A stretch of 64,000 nt of DNA from Bermanella sp034110565 (GCA_034110565.1 JAWUYY010000015.1:11428-75427); one strand, 5' to 3'; positions 25,397 through 35,140 are shown, numbered from the stretch's first letter. Program-made: numbers and translations. The notes: generated by a model from the letters alone, not told the origin.

Positions 25397-26509
25397 ATGA
25401 AACTGCGACTGGCGATTATTAATATCGCCCTTCCTTTGTTAACCCTAGTGGCCTTGGGCTTTTTGCCTAAGAACATGCTGTCATTACCTGATTACGTCTC
25501 TACGGCATTAATCGCTTTTACCCTTGGTCGTGCATTTCTTTTATTGCAGCAGCAGACTGTATTTAGTGTGCTGCCCATGCTGCTTATTTCTTTGCCAGCT
25601 TCTTTATCTTTAAATATTGATATATATGCGCCTTTTGCCCTGCCCAGTTTTTTAGTTTACTTGTGGGTGGTGAATTTGCAGTGGGGGCAGCGTCCTTGGT
25701 TGCACCCTTTGCATCTTTTGAATTTAGCTTTATTAGGTGTGTTTATCTGTTTTGCTCATCGGTTAATTCAACTACCTGAAGAATGGCTGCAGCATGTTCA
25801 GTCGCCTTTACCGTGGGCGAGTATTTTCTGTGCGTTAACCCCTTTGTTATTTGTGCGCTTGTGGGTGCGTATTGGTCGTTGGTCTAGTTACTGGCCTTTG
25901 TTAGTGATGGTGGCGTTTAGCTTTAAATGGAGCAGTGAGGAGTATTTAATTCTCTGGGTGTCATTGGCAGCATTGTTATCGTTAACACTCGACAGTTATG
26001 TGATGGCGTTTGTTGATGAGCTAACGGGTATTCCTGGACGTCGTGCATTGGAATTTAAACTCAAAACTCAAGGTAAGCATTATTACTTGGCGATGGTGGA
26101 TGTGGATCACTTTAAAAAGTTCAACGATACCTATGGTCATCAGGTGGGCGATGATGTGCTTAAGGTGATTGCAAAGCTTATTAGTCAAACCCCAGGAGCC
26201 AATGCCTATCGTTATGGTGGGGAGGAGTTCTGTCTGGTGTTTTCAAAAAGCGCACAGAAAGATGTCCTAACATCTCTGGGGCTGACTCGTAAAAGTATTG
26301 AAGAATATGCACTGTACCCAAGAAGTTTGGTGCGCAAAAAAAATAAGCGAGGACAAAAAACAAAAGCTAAGCCATTGCATGTAACGGCTAGTTTTGGCGT
26401 GGCGCAACAAAGTGGCAGCGAAGGTTATGAGCGGGTGATAGAGCGTTCAGATAAGGCGCTTTATAAAGCCAAGCAAAGTGGCCGAAACTGTGTGAGTGTC
26501 GCTAAGTAG
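25397..26509 (+). CDS. Membrane-bound GGDEF diguanylate cyclase
   Basis: A 370-aa protein. Residues 1 to about 200 are six to seven hydrophobic segments (a MASE-like sensor, not assignable to a named type). The C-terminal GGDEF domain has DELTGIPGRRALEF, MVDVDHFKKFNDTYGHQVGD and an active-site YGGEEFCLVF. No RxxD inhibitory site precedes GGEEF (QTPGANAYRYGGEEF), so product inhibition at that site is unlikely. A basic insertion (RKKNKRGQKTKAK) precedes the last strand (HVTASFGVA). It probably makes c-di-GMP, monocistronically. Confidence 0.92.
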   Translation: MKLRLAIINIALPLLTLVALGFLPKNMLSLPDYVSTALIAFTLGRAFLLLQQQTVFSVLPMLLISLPASLSLNIDIYAPFALPSFLVYLWVVNLQWGQRPWLHPLHLLNLALLGVFICFAHRLIQLPEEWLQHVQSPLPWASIFCALTPLLFVRLWVRIGRWSSYWPLLVMVAFSFKWSSEEYLILWVSLAALLSLTLDSYVMAFVDELTGIPGRRALEFKLKTQGKHYYLAMVDVDHFKKFNDTYGHQVGDDVLKVIAKLISQTPGANAYRYGGEEFCLVFSKSAQKDVLTSLGLTRKSIEEYALYPRSLVRKKNKRGQKTKAKPLHVTASFGVAQQSGSEGYERVIERSDKALYKAKQSGRNCVSVAK

Positions 26510-26558
26510 TTTGGATTTGAGTGCGGACTAATGGGTTGGGCGATTGAGTGATATCCAC

Positions 26559-26587
26559 AAAAAAGAAGACCGATGGTCTTCTTTTTT
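26559..26587. terminator. Bidirectional terminator after the GGDEF gene
   Basis: Perfect 13-bp stem AAAAAAGAAGACC / GGTCTTCTTTTTT with a GAT loop, U-runs on both strands. It lies between the GGDEF stop and the end of the opposing 67-aa gene. Confidence 0.93.
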
Positions 26588-26620
26588 AATTCTATTTTGT
26601 GTCAGCTGCTCAGTCTTTCA

Positions 26621-26824
26621 TTAAGCTAAAAATTGTTTAATTTTGTTCTTTTTAGCACTTAGCATAACGACCAGCTCTTTGCGCGTGCGGATCATTTCAC
26701 GGTAATTATGTAGTATGGCTGGGTTGTTCATACCCATTCGTTGCTGGGCATTTTTCATGAGACGTTCAAGCGTTTGAATCTCATGTTGGAGTCGAGATAC
26801 TTTGGGGTGGATGCTGTACGTCAT
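26621..26824 (-). CDS. Small hypothetical coiled-coil protein, 67 aa
   Basis: Entirely helical in appearance, with heptad-like Leu/Met spacing (HPKVSRLQHEIQTLERLMKN) and a basic C-terminus (RKELVVMLSAKKNKIKQFLA). It has no membrane segment or known domain. It is isolated, with a terminator beyond its stop and about 280 bp of non-coding DNA between it and cysQ. Function unknown; it could be a real small gene of a marine gammaproteobacterial family. Confidence 0.6.
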   Translation of the reverse strand: MTYSIHPKVSRLQHEIQTLERLMKNAQQRMGMNNPAILHNYREMIRTRKELVVMLSAKKNKIKQFLA

Positions 26825-27050
26825 GATCAGTATTATCTTTGTCTTTGATGTCTACTTATCATAGTTACATTTGTGAGCTAGGTTGCAGAAATTAAGGACG
26901 AATTTGATCTTAAAAACATCTATAAATAAGCCTATAGCTATTAACCAACAAGAATGATTTGTATTGCATCAAACCTTACTTTTTTCTGACGCAAAATCTG
27001 TAAAAAAAGGAAAGAATTAAGGCGCGCAATAAACGGTAAGGGTGATGTAA

Positions 27051-27081
27051 AAAAATAGCGCGTTGGTTGACGCGCTTTTTT
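27051..27081 (-). terminator. Terminator of cysQ/nudE transcript
   Basis: Stem AGCGCGT / ACGCGCT (27057-27063 with 27070-27076) and a 6-nt loop. On the minus strand it is followed by ATTTTTTT. It lies about 25 bp past the cysQ stop. Confidence 0.85.
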
Positions 27082-27101
27082 ATATGAAAAAAGAATACTA
27101 A

Positions 27102-27917
27102 TTAAGACAGTAGTAACGTGCGCCAATCAAAGTCCACTTGTCCCACCGCAAAAAATCCCGGCACGATCATAGAAGGCTTGTGGCCATACTTGATGGTTTC
27201 ATATTGTAAAGACAGTATATCCCCGCCAACACAGCGCAAAATGGCATGACCTGCTGCAATGTCCCATTCGCTAACGTTCCCGAAGCGTGGATACACTTCT
27301 CCTCGTCCGCTCGCCAAGTAAGCCAGTTTTAATGCACTGCCCACAGAGATCAGTTCGACTGACGCGACCCGTTGTTCTAACTTGTCACATAATCGGTTTA
27401 AAGCATCGGTGCCGTGACGTTTGCTGCCCAATACGCGAATACAATCGGACTCTCCAATTTGCATATTGGGATTGCTGGCCTTGATGGGAGTGGCCGGTTC
27501 ATCGCCCACTTTGCGGAAGGCTTTACCTGCACCTCCATAAAAACATTCATCGGTAACGGGGGCATAAATCAAACCAAAAACAGGCTGGCCGTTTTCTATT
27601 AATGCAATGTTCACGGTGAACTCATCGTGACGCTCGATAAATTCTTTGGTGCCGTCTAAAGGGTCCACCAGCCAAAACTGATTCCATTGAGCCCGTTGCT
27701 CTTGGCTGGGAGTATCAGCCTCTTCACTAATCACAGGTACATCTAAGATAGCCGGCAAGCCGTTGCTAATAATATGATGGGCGGCAAGGTCGGCCTCAGT
27801 TAATGGGCTCTCGTCGGCCTTCTCTACCACTGTATATTCGCTACGGTTATAGACGTCTAAAATAGCGGCGCCGGCTGTTCTGGCTAACGCAATGAGCGCG
27901 GCATAGTTAGGTTGCAT
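27102..27917 (-). CDS. cysQ: 3'(2'),5'-bisphosphate nucleotidase CysQ
   Basis: Inositol-monophosphatase-fold, lithium-sensitive enzyme that removes 3'-phosphoadenosine 5'-phosphate produced in sulfate assimilation; 271 aa. Metal-site motifs are VISEEADTPS, WLVDPLDGTKEFI (the DPxDGT motif) and NVSEWDIAAGHAILRCVGGD. It lies 35 bp downstream of nudE on the same strand, as in Pseudomonas. Confidence 0.96.
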   Translation of the reverse strand: MQPNYAALIALARTAGAAILDVYNRSEYTVVEKADESPLTEADLAAHHIISNGLPAILDVPVISEEADTPSQEQRAQWNQFWLVDPLDGTKEFIERHDEFTVNIALIENGQPVFGLIYAPVTDECFYGGAGKAFRKVGDEPATPIKASNPNMQIGESDCIRVLGSKRHGTDALNRLCDKLEQRVASVELISVGSALKLAYLASGRGEVYPRFGNVSEWDIAAGHAILRCVGGDILSLQYETIKYGHKPSMIVPGFFAVGQVDFDWRTLLLS

Positions 27918-27952
27918 AGTGACCTACTTGTTTGTGATAAGAATTATTATGT

Positions 27953-28498
27953 TTATTGCACTGCAAGCCAAGACTTAGCCATATAAAGCGCTGCAATGGC
28001 ACGACCTTCTGTTACATCAGCGCGTTGCACTAAAGTATCGATATCATCTAGTGGCCATGGAATAACCTCTAATGGCTCAGGTTCATCGCCAGGTAGGGAA
28101 GCCTCGTATAGGTCTAGTGCAATAAACACATCAATGCCACTTTTCATGTAATTGGGGCTTAGGCTCATTTTTTTCAAAAAGTGCAATTGCTTGGCACCCA
28201 CGTGAATTTCTTCTTTTAGTTCTCGCACGGCAGCTTCTTCCAGGGTTTCACCCAGATCCACGGCGCCTTTGGGCAAGGTTAAGGTGTAGTCCTCTAAACC
28301 TGCGGCATATTCACGAATCAGTAACACTTCGCCTTTTTCATTAATTGGCACCATCATGACGGCACCTGTTCCCCCTGGTACTAAACGCTCATAAGTACGC
28401 TCTACACCGTTGGAGAATCTTAATTCCATTTTCTCTATAGTAAATAAGCGGCTTTGCGCAACAATGTGACGATCTAATATTTGTGGTTTCTGAGCCAT
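27953..28498 (-). CDS. nudE: ADP compounds hydrolase NudE
   Basis: Nudix hydrolase acting on ADP-ribose, Ap3A and NADH in E. coli; about 181 aa. The Nudix box is GAVDLGETLEEAAVRELKEE, followed by IHVG; the usual Gly after EE is His here, otherwise GX5EX7REUXEE is complete. I chose ATG 28498 (MAQKPQILDRHIV) because it aligns with E. coli NudE. A GTG three codons upstream is possible. It is divergent from yrfG, with the two starts about 60 bp apart. Confidence 0.93.
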   Translation of the reverse strand: MAQKPQILDRHIVAQSRLFTIEKMELRFSNGVERTYERLVPGGTGAVMMVPINEKGEVLLIREYAAGLEDYTLTLPKGAVDLGETLEEAAVRELKEEIHVGAKQLHFLKKMSLSPNYMKSGIDVFIALDLYEASLPGDEPEPLEVIPWPLDDIDTLVQRADVTEGRAIAALYMAKSWLAVQ

Positions 28499-28557
28499 GT
28501 CCAACACACTATAATGAGTAAAGTCGTGCAGTATGAACTCTAAAAGGCAGCAATTAA

Positions 28558-29223
28558 ATGATCCACTGGAATGAAATCGACACCGTATTGTTGGATATGG
28601 ATGGCACCTTATTAGATTTACACTTTGATAATTATTTCTGGCTTGAGCATTTACCGCGTAAATACGCCGAACATCACGGCATGGAGCAACCAGCGGCCTT
28701 AGCCAAATTAAGCAAACAGATGAAATCGAAAGTGGGTCAATTGGAATGGTATTGCCTTGATTACTGGAGTGAGTTGACGGGGCTGCCCATTGCAGATTTA
28801 AAGCAAGATGTATCGCACAAAATTCAATTTCGCCCCCATGTGCCTGATTTTCTTGAAGCTTTGAAAAAGGCAGGTAAGCGCAGTGTGATTGTCACTAATG
28901 CTCATCGCGACAGTGTGGATTTAAAGATGCGCCATACAGGTCTAGATGCCATGGTTGATCGTATTATTAGCTCCCATGATTATGGTTTTGCAAAAGAAGA
29001 CCAAGGGTTTTGGCACAGTCTTTCTCAGGATGAAGGGTTTGAAAAGTCACGGTCCGTCCTCATTGATGACAGCTTGCCTGTGTTAGAATCCGCCAAGCGC
29101 TATGGCATTGGTCATCTAATGTGTATTCATGAGCCGGACAGCCAAAAGCCTAAGCGTGAGATTACAGATTTCCATAGCATCGACCTGTTTAGTGATGTGA
29201 TGCCTGTGACAAAGGATACTTGA
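28558..29223 (+). CDS. yrfG: GMP/IMP nucleotidase YrfG (HAD family)
   Basis: HAD-superfamily 5'-nucleotidase, 221 aa. Motif I is VLLDMDGTLLDLHFDNYFW, motif II is SVIVTNAHRD, and motif IV is SVLIDDSLPVLESA. The LHFDNYFWLEHLP segment is characteristic of YrfG. It is the first gene of yrfG-hslR-hslO, the same order as in E. coli. Confidence 0.94.
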   Translation: MIHWNEIDTVLLDMDGTLLDLHFDNYFWLEHLPRKYAEHHGMEQPAALAKLSKQMKSKVGQLEWYCLDYWSELTGLPIADLKQDVSHKIQFRPHVPDFLEALKKAGKRSVIVTNAHRDSVDLKMRHTGLDAMVDRIISSHDYGFAKEDQGFWHSLSQDEGFEKSRSVLIDDSLPVLESAKRYGIGHLMCIHEPDSQKPKREITDFHSIDLFSDVMPVTKDT

Positions 29224-29625
29224 GTGAGCGATAGCAAACCGGCAAAAATCCGTTTAGATAAGTGGCTATGGGCGGCGCGTTTTTTTAAGACCCGCGCACT
29301 GGCCAAAACCGCAGTGGAAGGCGGCAAGGTTTTATATGATGGTCAGCGCTGTAAAGTCAGCCGAACCGTTGACGTGGGTGCAACCTTGCAAATTCGCATG
29401 GGGTTGGATGAAAAAACCGTCTGTGTTCTGCAGGTTTGCGAGCAACGTCGCGGGGCACCAGAAGCTCAATTGTTATATGAAGAGTCTGCGCAAAGCATCA
29501 AAAAGCGCATGGATGAAGCGGATCGTCGTCGCAAATTTGCCAAAGCGAATCCCTTGTTTGATCACAAGCCCAATAAAAAAGAACGTCGTCAAATTCACAA
29601 ATTCCGTGAAGACACGGTTCTTTAA
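29224..29625 (+). CDS. hslR: Heat shock protein 15 (ribosome-recycling RNA-binding protein HslR)
   Basis: S4-domain RNA-binding protein, 133 aa, which in E. coli rescues nascent-chain-blocked 50S subunits. The S4 motif is IRLDKWLWAARFFKTRALAK. The tail is strongly basic (FDHKPNKKERRQIHKFRED). It starts with GTG directly after the yrfG TGA, so translational coupling is likely. hslO follows 60 bp later. Confidence 0.96.
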   Translation: MSDSKPAKIRLDKWLWAARFFKTRALAKTAVEGGKVLYDGQRCKVSRTVDVGATLQIRMGLDEKTVCVLQVCEQRRGAPEAQLLYEESAQSIKKRMDEADRRRKFAKANPLFDHKPNKKERRQIHKFREDTVL

Positions 29626-29686
29626 CGACCCGATTTTAGATTAAGCAGCCAGCGTTATCGTTTGGCGAATACAAAAGAGAGCCCCT

Positions 29687-30574
29687 ATGGCCAGTAACGA
29701 TATTTTGCAACGTTTCACCTTTGATCACAGCCATGTGCGTGGCGAGCTGGTGGGTTTAAAGCAGACATTAGCCGACGTATTTCAGCGTCAGACCTATCCA
29801 GAACCTGTAAATAACTTACTCGGCGAATTGTTAGTGGCTGCGGCGTTATTGAGCGCCACGGTGAAAATTGAAGGTCTGTTAAGTTTACAAATTCAAACCG
29901 ATGGCCCTGTTCGATTATTACTGGCTGAGACCAGTCATGACGGCAAATTGCGTGGCATTGCGCGTATGGATGAAAACACTGATTTATCCGAGAGCAATCT
30001 GTTAGGCAGTAAAGGCCAGCTTATTATCACCATCGAGCCAGACAAGGGTCGTCGTTATCAGGGTATTGTTGAAATAGAAGAAGGCAACATAGCGAAATCC
30101 CTTGAAGGATATTTCCGCCAGTCTGAACAGCTCGACACTCACCTGTGGATAAGTTGTGAAAATGGCGTCGCTGCTGGTTTATTCCTACAAGAGCTACCAG
30201 CTTTAGGTGAAGTACAAGAAGCCATGGAAGTGGATGACGATGCATGGAATCGCTTAAATCAACTTGCACAAACCTTGCGCCCAGATGAACTACTGCATTT
30301 GGACAATGATGAAATTCTGCATCGCTTATTCCATGAAGAAAAAGTGCGTTTATATGATGGTCAGCCTCTTGAGTTTAACTGCAGTTGCTCAAAGGATCGC
30401 TTGTCGATTGCCCTGACTCAAATCGGTTATGCAGAGTGCCAGGATATCATTGATGAGCAGAAAAAAATTCGAGCGGATTGCCAGTTTTGTGGCCAGCATT
30501 ACAGCTTCTCCCAAAGCGATGTCAACGGATTGTTCCCGTTAGAAAGTGCCAAAGCGGGAAAAGGTCTGCACTAG
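29687..30574 (+). CDS. hslO: Redox-regulated chaperone Hsp33
   Basis: Holdase activated by oxidation of four zinc-binding cysteines; 295 aa. The C-terminal zinc centre is intact: CxC in FNCSCSKDRLS and CxxC in DCQFCGQHYSFS. The substrate-binding N-terminal core (LLGELLVAAALLSATVKIEG) is also present. It is the last gene of yrfG-hslR-hslO, with a short leader containing GAGAG before the ATG. Confidence 0.97.
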   Translation: MASNDILQRFTFDHSHVRGELVGLKQTLADVFQRQTYPEPVNNLLGELLVAAALLSATVKIEGLLSLQIQTDGPVRLLLAETSHDGKLRGIARMDENTDLSESNLLGSKGQLIITIEPDKGRRYQGIVEIEEGNIAKSLEGYFRQSEQLDTHLWISCENGVAAGLFLQELPALGEVQEAMEVDDDAWNRLNQLAQTLRPDELLHLDNDEILHRLFHEEKVRLYDGQPLEFNCSCSKDRLSIALTQIGYAECQDIIDEQKKIRADCQFCGQHYSFSQSDVNGLFPLESAKAGKGLH

Positions 30575-30737
30575 TTACAGGATCTAAACGATAATAAGTC
30601 CAAGTTATAGCAAGTATAGGCACCATAAATACACTGTATGCCCGTGATACCTGCTGGCTTGCAAGGGACATGGTAAGCCAAAGGGAGGTCCATTTTGGTC
30701 TTTTTCTGGCCTGCCTATTCGCCTAGATTGGATTTTC

Positions 30738-30746
30738 TGGCATAAT
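30738..30746 (+). promoter_or_regulatory. Possible extended -10 promoter of pckA
   Basis: TGGCATAAT (30738-30746) is an extended -10 (TGn-CATAAT), followed by a GC-rich CGCGCACC. No convincing -35 is present. It would give a leader of about 100 nt before the pckA ATG. Confidence 0.4.
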
Positions 30747-30853
30747 CGCGCACCTAAAAATTGCAATTCGCTTGAGGCTTACGCACCTTGAGCGGTAATG
30801 TTTTCAGTTAACTGGCCATAAGCCGGTAACTTACTTTTGTTGGATTGGGCACT

Positions 30854-32389
30854 ATGACCACCGTTTACACCGATCTTTCTTCTGCTGTTTTAGTAGAAAA
30901 AGCACTAGAGCGCGGCGAAGGCCGTCTACAAGACAATGGCGCATTTGTTGTTGAGACTGGTGCCCGTACAGGCCGCTCGCCAAAAGATCGTTATATTGTT
31001 CAAGAGCCGAGCACGTCTGACGCAATCGATTGGGGCAATGTGAACCGTCCTTTCGACGCCGACAAGTTCGACGCCCTTTGGGATCGCGTAGAAGCCTACC
31101 TAGATCAGCATGACAAATTTGTATCTGAAGTGCACGTAGGCGCAGATCCACAACACTACCTACCGATTAAAATGACCACACAGACTGCTTGGCAGAATCT
31201 GTTTGGCCGTAACCTTTTCATTCGTCCAGATACGTTTAACCCTTCTGACAAAGAAGAGTGGCAAATTCTGAACGTAGTGGGCTTTGAATGTGTGCCTGAG
31301 CGTGATGGTACTAATTCTGATGGTTGTGTGATTCTTAACTTCGCAAAACGTAAAGTGCTACTTGCTGGTATGCGTTACGCAGGTGAAATGAAAAAAGCCA
31401 TGTTCTCTGTACAAAACTTCTTACTACCTGAAAAAGACGTGCTACCGATGCACTGTTCAGCCAACGTAGGTGAAGATGGCGATACGTGCTTGTTCTTTGG
31501 TCTGTCTGGTACAGGTAAGACCACGTTATCTGCTGACCAAAGTCGTTACCTAATTGGTGATGACGAGCATGGCTGGGGTAAAGGTTCAGTATTCAATATC
31601 GAAGGCGGTTGCTATGCAAAAACCATCGATCTTTCTAAGAAAAATGAGCCAGTTATCTGGGACGCCATTAAATTCGGTGCCATCGTTGAAAACGTAGTAG
31701 TGGATCCTAAAACTCGCGTTGCGGATTACAATGATGTTTCTTTAACTGAAAATGGTCGTTGTGCATATCCACTTGAGCACATCGAAAAGCGTGTTCTTGA
31801 GAACCGTGCTGGCGAGCCAAAAGCCGTTATCTTTTTAACGTGTGATATGACGGGTGTGTTGCCTCCTGTTTCGATTCTTTCTAAAGAACAAGCGGCTTAT
31901 CACTTCTTGTCGGGTTATACCGCACTGGTTGGTTCTACCGAAATGGGTGGATCTAAAGGCCTTAAGTCTACTTTCTCTACTTGCTTTGGTGCGCCTTTCT
32001 TTCCGCGTCCAGCAGGTGAATACGCTGAGCTTCTAATGAAGCGTGTAACTGAATTCGACTCACAAGTTTACCTAGTTAACACTGGTTGGACTGGTGGTCC
32101 TAATGGTGCAGGTGGTGAGCGTTTCTCTATACCAACGACTCGTGCGGTTATCGCAGCGATTCAGTCTGGTGTGTTACGTGATGCGGATACCAATACAACA
32201 CCTGTATTTGGCCTGAAAGTACCTAAGGCAGTTGAAGGTGTCGATACTAAATTGCTAAACCCTATCGATGCTTGGACTGATAAAGCTAAGTTTGAAGAAG
32301 TAGCCGCGGGTCTTGCTAAGCAATTCGTTGACAACTTTAAGAAATACGATGTATCTGATGCGATTCGCGCAGCGGGTCCTCAGTTATAA
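30854..32389 (+). CDS. pckA: Phosphoenolpyruvate carboxykinase (ATP)
   Basis: Gluconeogenic conversion of oxaloacetate to PEP; 511 aa from ATG 30854 (MTTVYTDLSSAV). An in-frame TTG at 30845 is unlikely. Kinase loops visible are GLSGTGKTTLSAD (P-loop), the metal-site IGDDEHGWGKGSVFN, IEGGCYAKTIDLS and NTGWTGGPNGAGGERF. Its place beside hslO matches Pseudomonas and E. coli. It is monocistronic, with its own terminator. Confidence 0.97.
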   Translation: MTTVYTDLSSAVLVEKALERGEGRLQDNGAFVVETGARTGRSPKDRYIVQEPSTSDAIDWGNVNRPFDADKFDALWDRVEAYLDQHDKFVSEVHVGADPQHYLPIKMTTQTAWQNLFGRNLFIRPDTFNPSDKEEWQILNVVGFECVPERDGTNSDGCVILNFAKRKVLLAGMRYAGEMKKAMFSVQNFLLPEKDVLPMHCSANVGEDGDTCLFFGLSGTGKTTLSADQSRYLIGDDEHGWGKGSVFNIEGGCYAKTIDLSKKNEPVIWDAIKFGAIVENVVVDPKTRVADYNDVSLTENGRCAYPLEHIEKRVLENRAGEPKAVIFLTCDMTGVLPPVSILSKEQAAYHFLSGYTALVGSTEMGGSKGLKSTFSTCFGAPFFPRPAGEYAELLMKRVTEFDSQVYLVNTGWTGGPNGAGGERFSIPTTRAVIAAIQSGVLRDADTNTTPVFGLKVPKAVEGVDTKLLNPIDAWTDKAKFEEVAAGLAKQFVDNFKKYDVSDAIRAAGPQL

Positions 32390-32420
32390 GTTATTAAATT
32401 CCTCACCCTAGGGATTTATG

Positions 32421-32448
32421 AAGGCGCAACCTAGTTGCGCCTTTTTTT
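32421..32448 (+). terminator. Rho-independent terminator of pckA
   Basis: Perfect 10-bp stem AAGGCGCAAC / GTTGCGCCTT (32421-32430 and 32434-32443), CTA loop, then a T-run. It lies 32 bp past the pckA stop. The following 230 bp to tex hold no gene I can support. Confidence 0.95.
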
Positions 32449-32674
32449 ATGGGTAAAAATACGTTAATTTTTTGTGTATCAAACAATGCAGATTTGCCTT
32501 ATAGCCGTTATTCGCTGCTTTTTGTGTGCTTAAAAAAACAGCCTGTGTCTTGCTCTTAAAACCTTCCTTTTAATGCCAATTCAAACCAGTAATTTTGCTC
32601 CTTGTGCTTTATAATTCATGGCTACCTGCCAAGTGGGTTCGACAGGTCATAACAATAATGTACATGAGTGGTTT

Positions 32675-35005
32675 ATGGATCGTATATTTCAAACATTAGC
32701 AACTGAGCTGAATGTACAGCTAACACAAATCGTATCGTCAGTGGCCTTACTTGATGAAGGTGCCACCGTCCCGTTTATTTCCCGATACCGTAAAGAAGTC
32801 ACTGGTGGTATGGACGATGGTCAATTACGTACATTAGAAGAACGTCTGCGCTATTTGCGTGAGATGGAAGATCGCCGTACTTCTATTCTTAAAAGCATTG
32901 AAGAGCAAGGCAAGCTGACGGACGAGTTAAAAGGTCAGATTATGTTGGCGGATACCAAAAACCGTCTTGAAGATTTGTATTTACCTTATAAACAAAAACG
33001 CCGTACTAAAGGTCAAATCGCCATTGAAGCAGGCATTGAACCCTTAGCCGATGCTTTGTTAGAAAACCCAGAATTAAACCCAGAAAGTGAAGCGGCTAGT
33101 TTTGTTGATGCAGACAAAGGCTTCGCAGATGTAAAAGCCGTTTTAGATGGCGCTAAATTTATCCTGATGGAACGCTTTGCTGAGAACGCAGACCTCATTC
33201 AGCGCTTGCGTGACTTTTTATGGCAAGAAGCCACATTAAGCGTTCGTGTCGTACCAGGCAAAGAAAATGAAGCGGCTAAATTCCAAGATTACTTTGAACA
33301 CGATGAACCGTTAAATAAAGTACCAAGTCACCGAGCGTTAGCTATTTTACGCGGCCGTAATGAAGGTTTCTTAAGTTCTAATTTAGTCACGGGTGATCCA
33401 AGCGACAAATTAACCGCTAGTCCATGTGAAGCCATGGTCGCGAATTTTTATAAATTAGAATTTAACAATCGCCCAGCTGATAAATGGTTAGGTGAAGTTG
33501 TAAAGTGGACATGGCGTGTCAAGTTATTAACATCGTTAGAAAACGAACTAATCACTCGTGTTCGTGAAAGTGCAGAAGAACACGCTATTAAAGTGTTCGC
33601 TACCAACTTAAAAGATTTATTAATGGCTGCACCAGCAGGTCATAAAGCGACAATCGGTTTGGATCCAGGTTTACGTACGGGTGTAAAAGTAGCGGTTGTA
33701 GATGCAACCGGTAAGGTGATGGATCATGGTGTAATGTATCCAACCCCTCCGAAAAATCAAATCGCGCAAAGTAAGGCTGCATTAAAGGCATTATGCGAAA
33801 AATATAATGTAGGTTTGATCGCCATTGGTAATGGTACTGGGAGTCGCGAAACGGATCGTGTAGTGGCTGAGTTCATTAACGAAAACCCAAGTCTTAAAGT
33901 ACAAAAAATTGTGGTCAGTGAAGCAGGCGCATCTATTTATAGCGCATCAGAATTGGCTGCAAAAGAATTCCCAGACTTAGACGTAACCATTCGTGGTGCT
34001 ATTTCAATCGCCCGTCGCTTGCAGGACCCGTTAGCGGAACTTGTGAAAATTGAGCCTAAAGCCATTGGTGTGGGTCAATATCAGCATGATGTTTCTCAAT
34101 CTGCGTTAGCACGTTCCCTAGACGCCGTGGTTGAAGACTGTGTGAACGCCGTGGGCGTGGATTTAAATACCGCGTCTGTGCCCTTGCTAACTAAGGTGTC
34201 TGGTTTAAACAGCACAATTGCCAGTAATATAGTGGCCTTCCGTGAAGAGAACGGCGCATATAAAAGCCGAACGGATTTGAAAAAAGTACCTCGTTTAGGT
34301 GGTAAAACATTTGAGCTTGCCGCGGGCTTTTTGAAAATAGCTAATGGCAAAAATCCATTGGATGCCAGTTCCGTTCACCCTGAGTCATATGATGTTGTGA
34401 AGCAAATTGCGGCCAAAGCCCAAAAAGATGTGAAATCAATCATTGGTGATAGTCAGTTTTTAACGGCGGTAAATGCCAGTGAATTTGTGACAGATCAAGT
34501 TGGCTTGCCAACGATAAAAGATATATTGGCTGAACTTGAAAAACCCGGTCGTGATCCACGCCCTGAATTCATTACCGCTGAATTTAAAGAAGGCGTAGAA
34601 GAGATTAAAGATCTACGCGATGACATGATTCTAGAGGGCGTGGTGACGAATGTAACGGCCTTTGGTGCATTTGTAGATGTGGGTGTACATCAAGACGGTT
34701 TGGTACATATTTCCATGATGAGTGATAAATTTATCGATGACCCCCGTGAAGTGGTAAAAGCCGGTGATGTGGTGAAGGTTAAGGTAATGGAAGTGGATGC
34801 ACCGCGAAAACGTATTGCCATGTCTATGCGTATGAGCGATAACGCTAGCGACTATCAAGCGGAAAAAGCCACACCAAGAGGTGAGCGTAAGCCGCGTAAT
34901 GCTGCGCTGCGTCAGCACTCCAGCCAGCCCCAAGCGCCGGCTGCCAATAATGGAATGGCCGCATTATTTGCCCAAGCGCAGAAAAAGAAAGGTAAGCGCT
35001 TGTAG
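32675..35005 (+). CDS. tex: Tex family RNA-binding transcription accessory protein
   Basis: A 776-aa cytosolic protein (E. coli YhgF/Tex 773). Order of domains: helical N-terminus with VPFISRYRKEVTGGMDDGQL, YqgF/RNase-H-like domain (IGLDPGLRTGVKVAVVDATG), helix-hairpin-helix pair (VGVDLNTASVPLLTKVSGL), and C-terminal S1 domain (EGVVTNVTAFGAFVDVGVHQ). A Gln/Ala/Lys-rich tail follows. I start at ATG 32675 (MDRIFQTLATEL), as in homologues; the in-frame ATG at 32618 adds 19 unlikely residues. It is involved in transcription and gene-expression control in Pseudomonas and Bordetella; the mechanism is not settled. Confidence 0.96.
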   Translation: MDRIFQTLATELNVQLTQIVSSVALLDEGATVPFISRYRKEVTGGMDDGQLRTLEERLRYLREMEDRRTSILKSIEEQGKLTDELKGQIMLADTKNRLEDLYLPYKQKRRTKGQIAIEAGIEPLADALLENPELNPESEAASFVDADKGFADVKAVLDGAKFILMERFAENADLIQRLRDFLWQEATLSVRVVPGKENEAAKFQDYFEHDEPLNKVPSHRALAILRGRNEGFLSSNLVTGDPSDKLTASPCEAMVANFYKLEFNNRPADKWLGEVVKWTWRVKLLTSLENELITRVRESAEEHAIKVFATNLKDLLMAAPAGHKATIGLDPGLRTGVKVAVVDATGKVMDHGVMYPTPPKNQIAQSKAALKALCEKYNVGLIAIGNGTGSRETDRVVAEFINENPSLKVQKIVVSEAGASIYSASELAAKEFPDLDVTIRGAISIARRLQDPLAELVKIEPKAIGVGQYQHDVSQSALARSLDAVVEDCVNAVGVDLNTASVPLLTKVSGLNSTIASNIVAFREENGAYKSRTDLKKVPRLGGKTFELAAGFLKIANGKNPLDASSVHPESYDVVKQIAAKAQKDVKSIIGDSQFLTAVNASEFVTDQVGLPTIKDILAELEKPGRDPRPEFITAEFKEGVEEIKDLRDDMILEGVVTNVTAFGAFVDVGVHQDGLVHISMMSDKFIDDPREVVKAGDVVKVKVMEVDAPRKRIAMSMRMSDNASDYQAEKATPRGERKPRNAALRQHSSQPQAPAANNGMAALFAQAQKKKGKRL

Positions 35006-35102
35006 TTTTGAACTAAACTAACAGCGTGTATTCGAATGTGAATGCACGCTTATTAGGATAGAGTGTTGCGCTTAGCTTGTTTTTATCCTCATATAAGCTG
35101 GC

Positions 35103-35108
35103 TATAAT
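35103..35108 (+). promoter_or_regulatory. Likely -10 box of gshA
   Basis: Perfect TATAAT in the context GGCTATAATCGCCC, 33 bp before the gshA TTG start. The only -35-like sequence (TTGTTT at 35077-35082) is spaced 20 bp, longer than usual. Confidence 0.45.
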
Positions 35109-35140
35109 CGCCCTAATTTATATCTTAAGGATATTCTCCT

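Noticed and set aside
26941..27126. A 61-aa minus-strand frame downstream of cysQ
   Set aside because: It overlaps the cysQ end and runs through the terminator, with AT-rich low-complexity content.
30144..30152. Another TGTGGATAA DnaA box
   Set aside because: It lies inside the hslO coding sequence, alone and without the flanking dyad or GGGACAC, so it fits chance.
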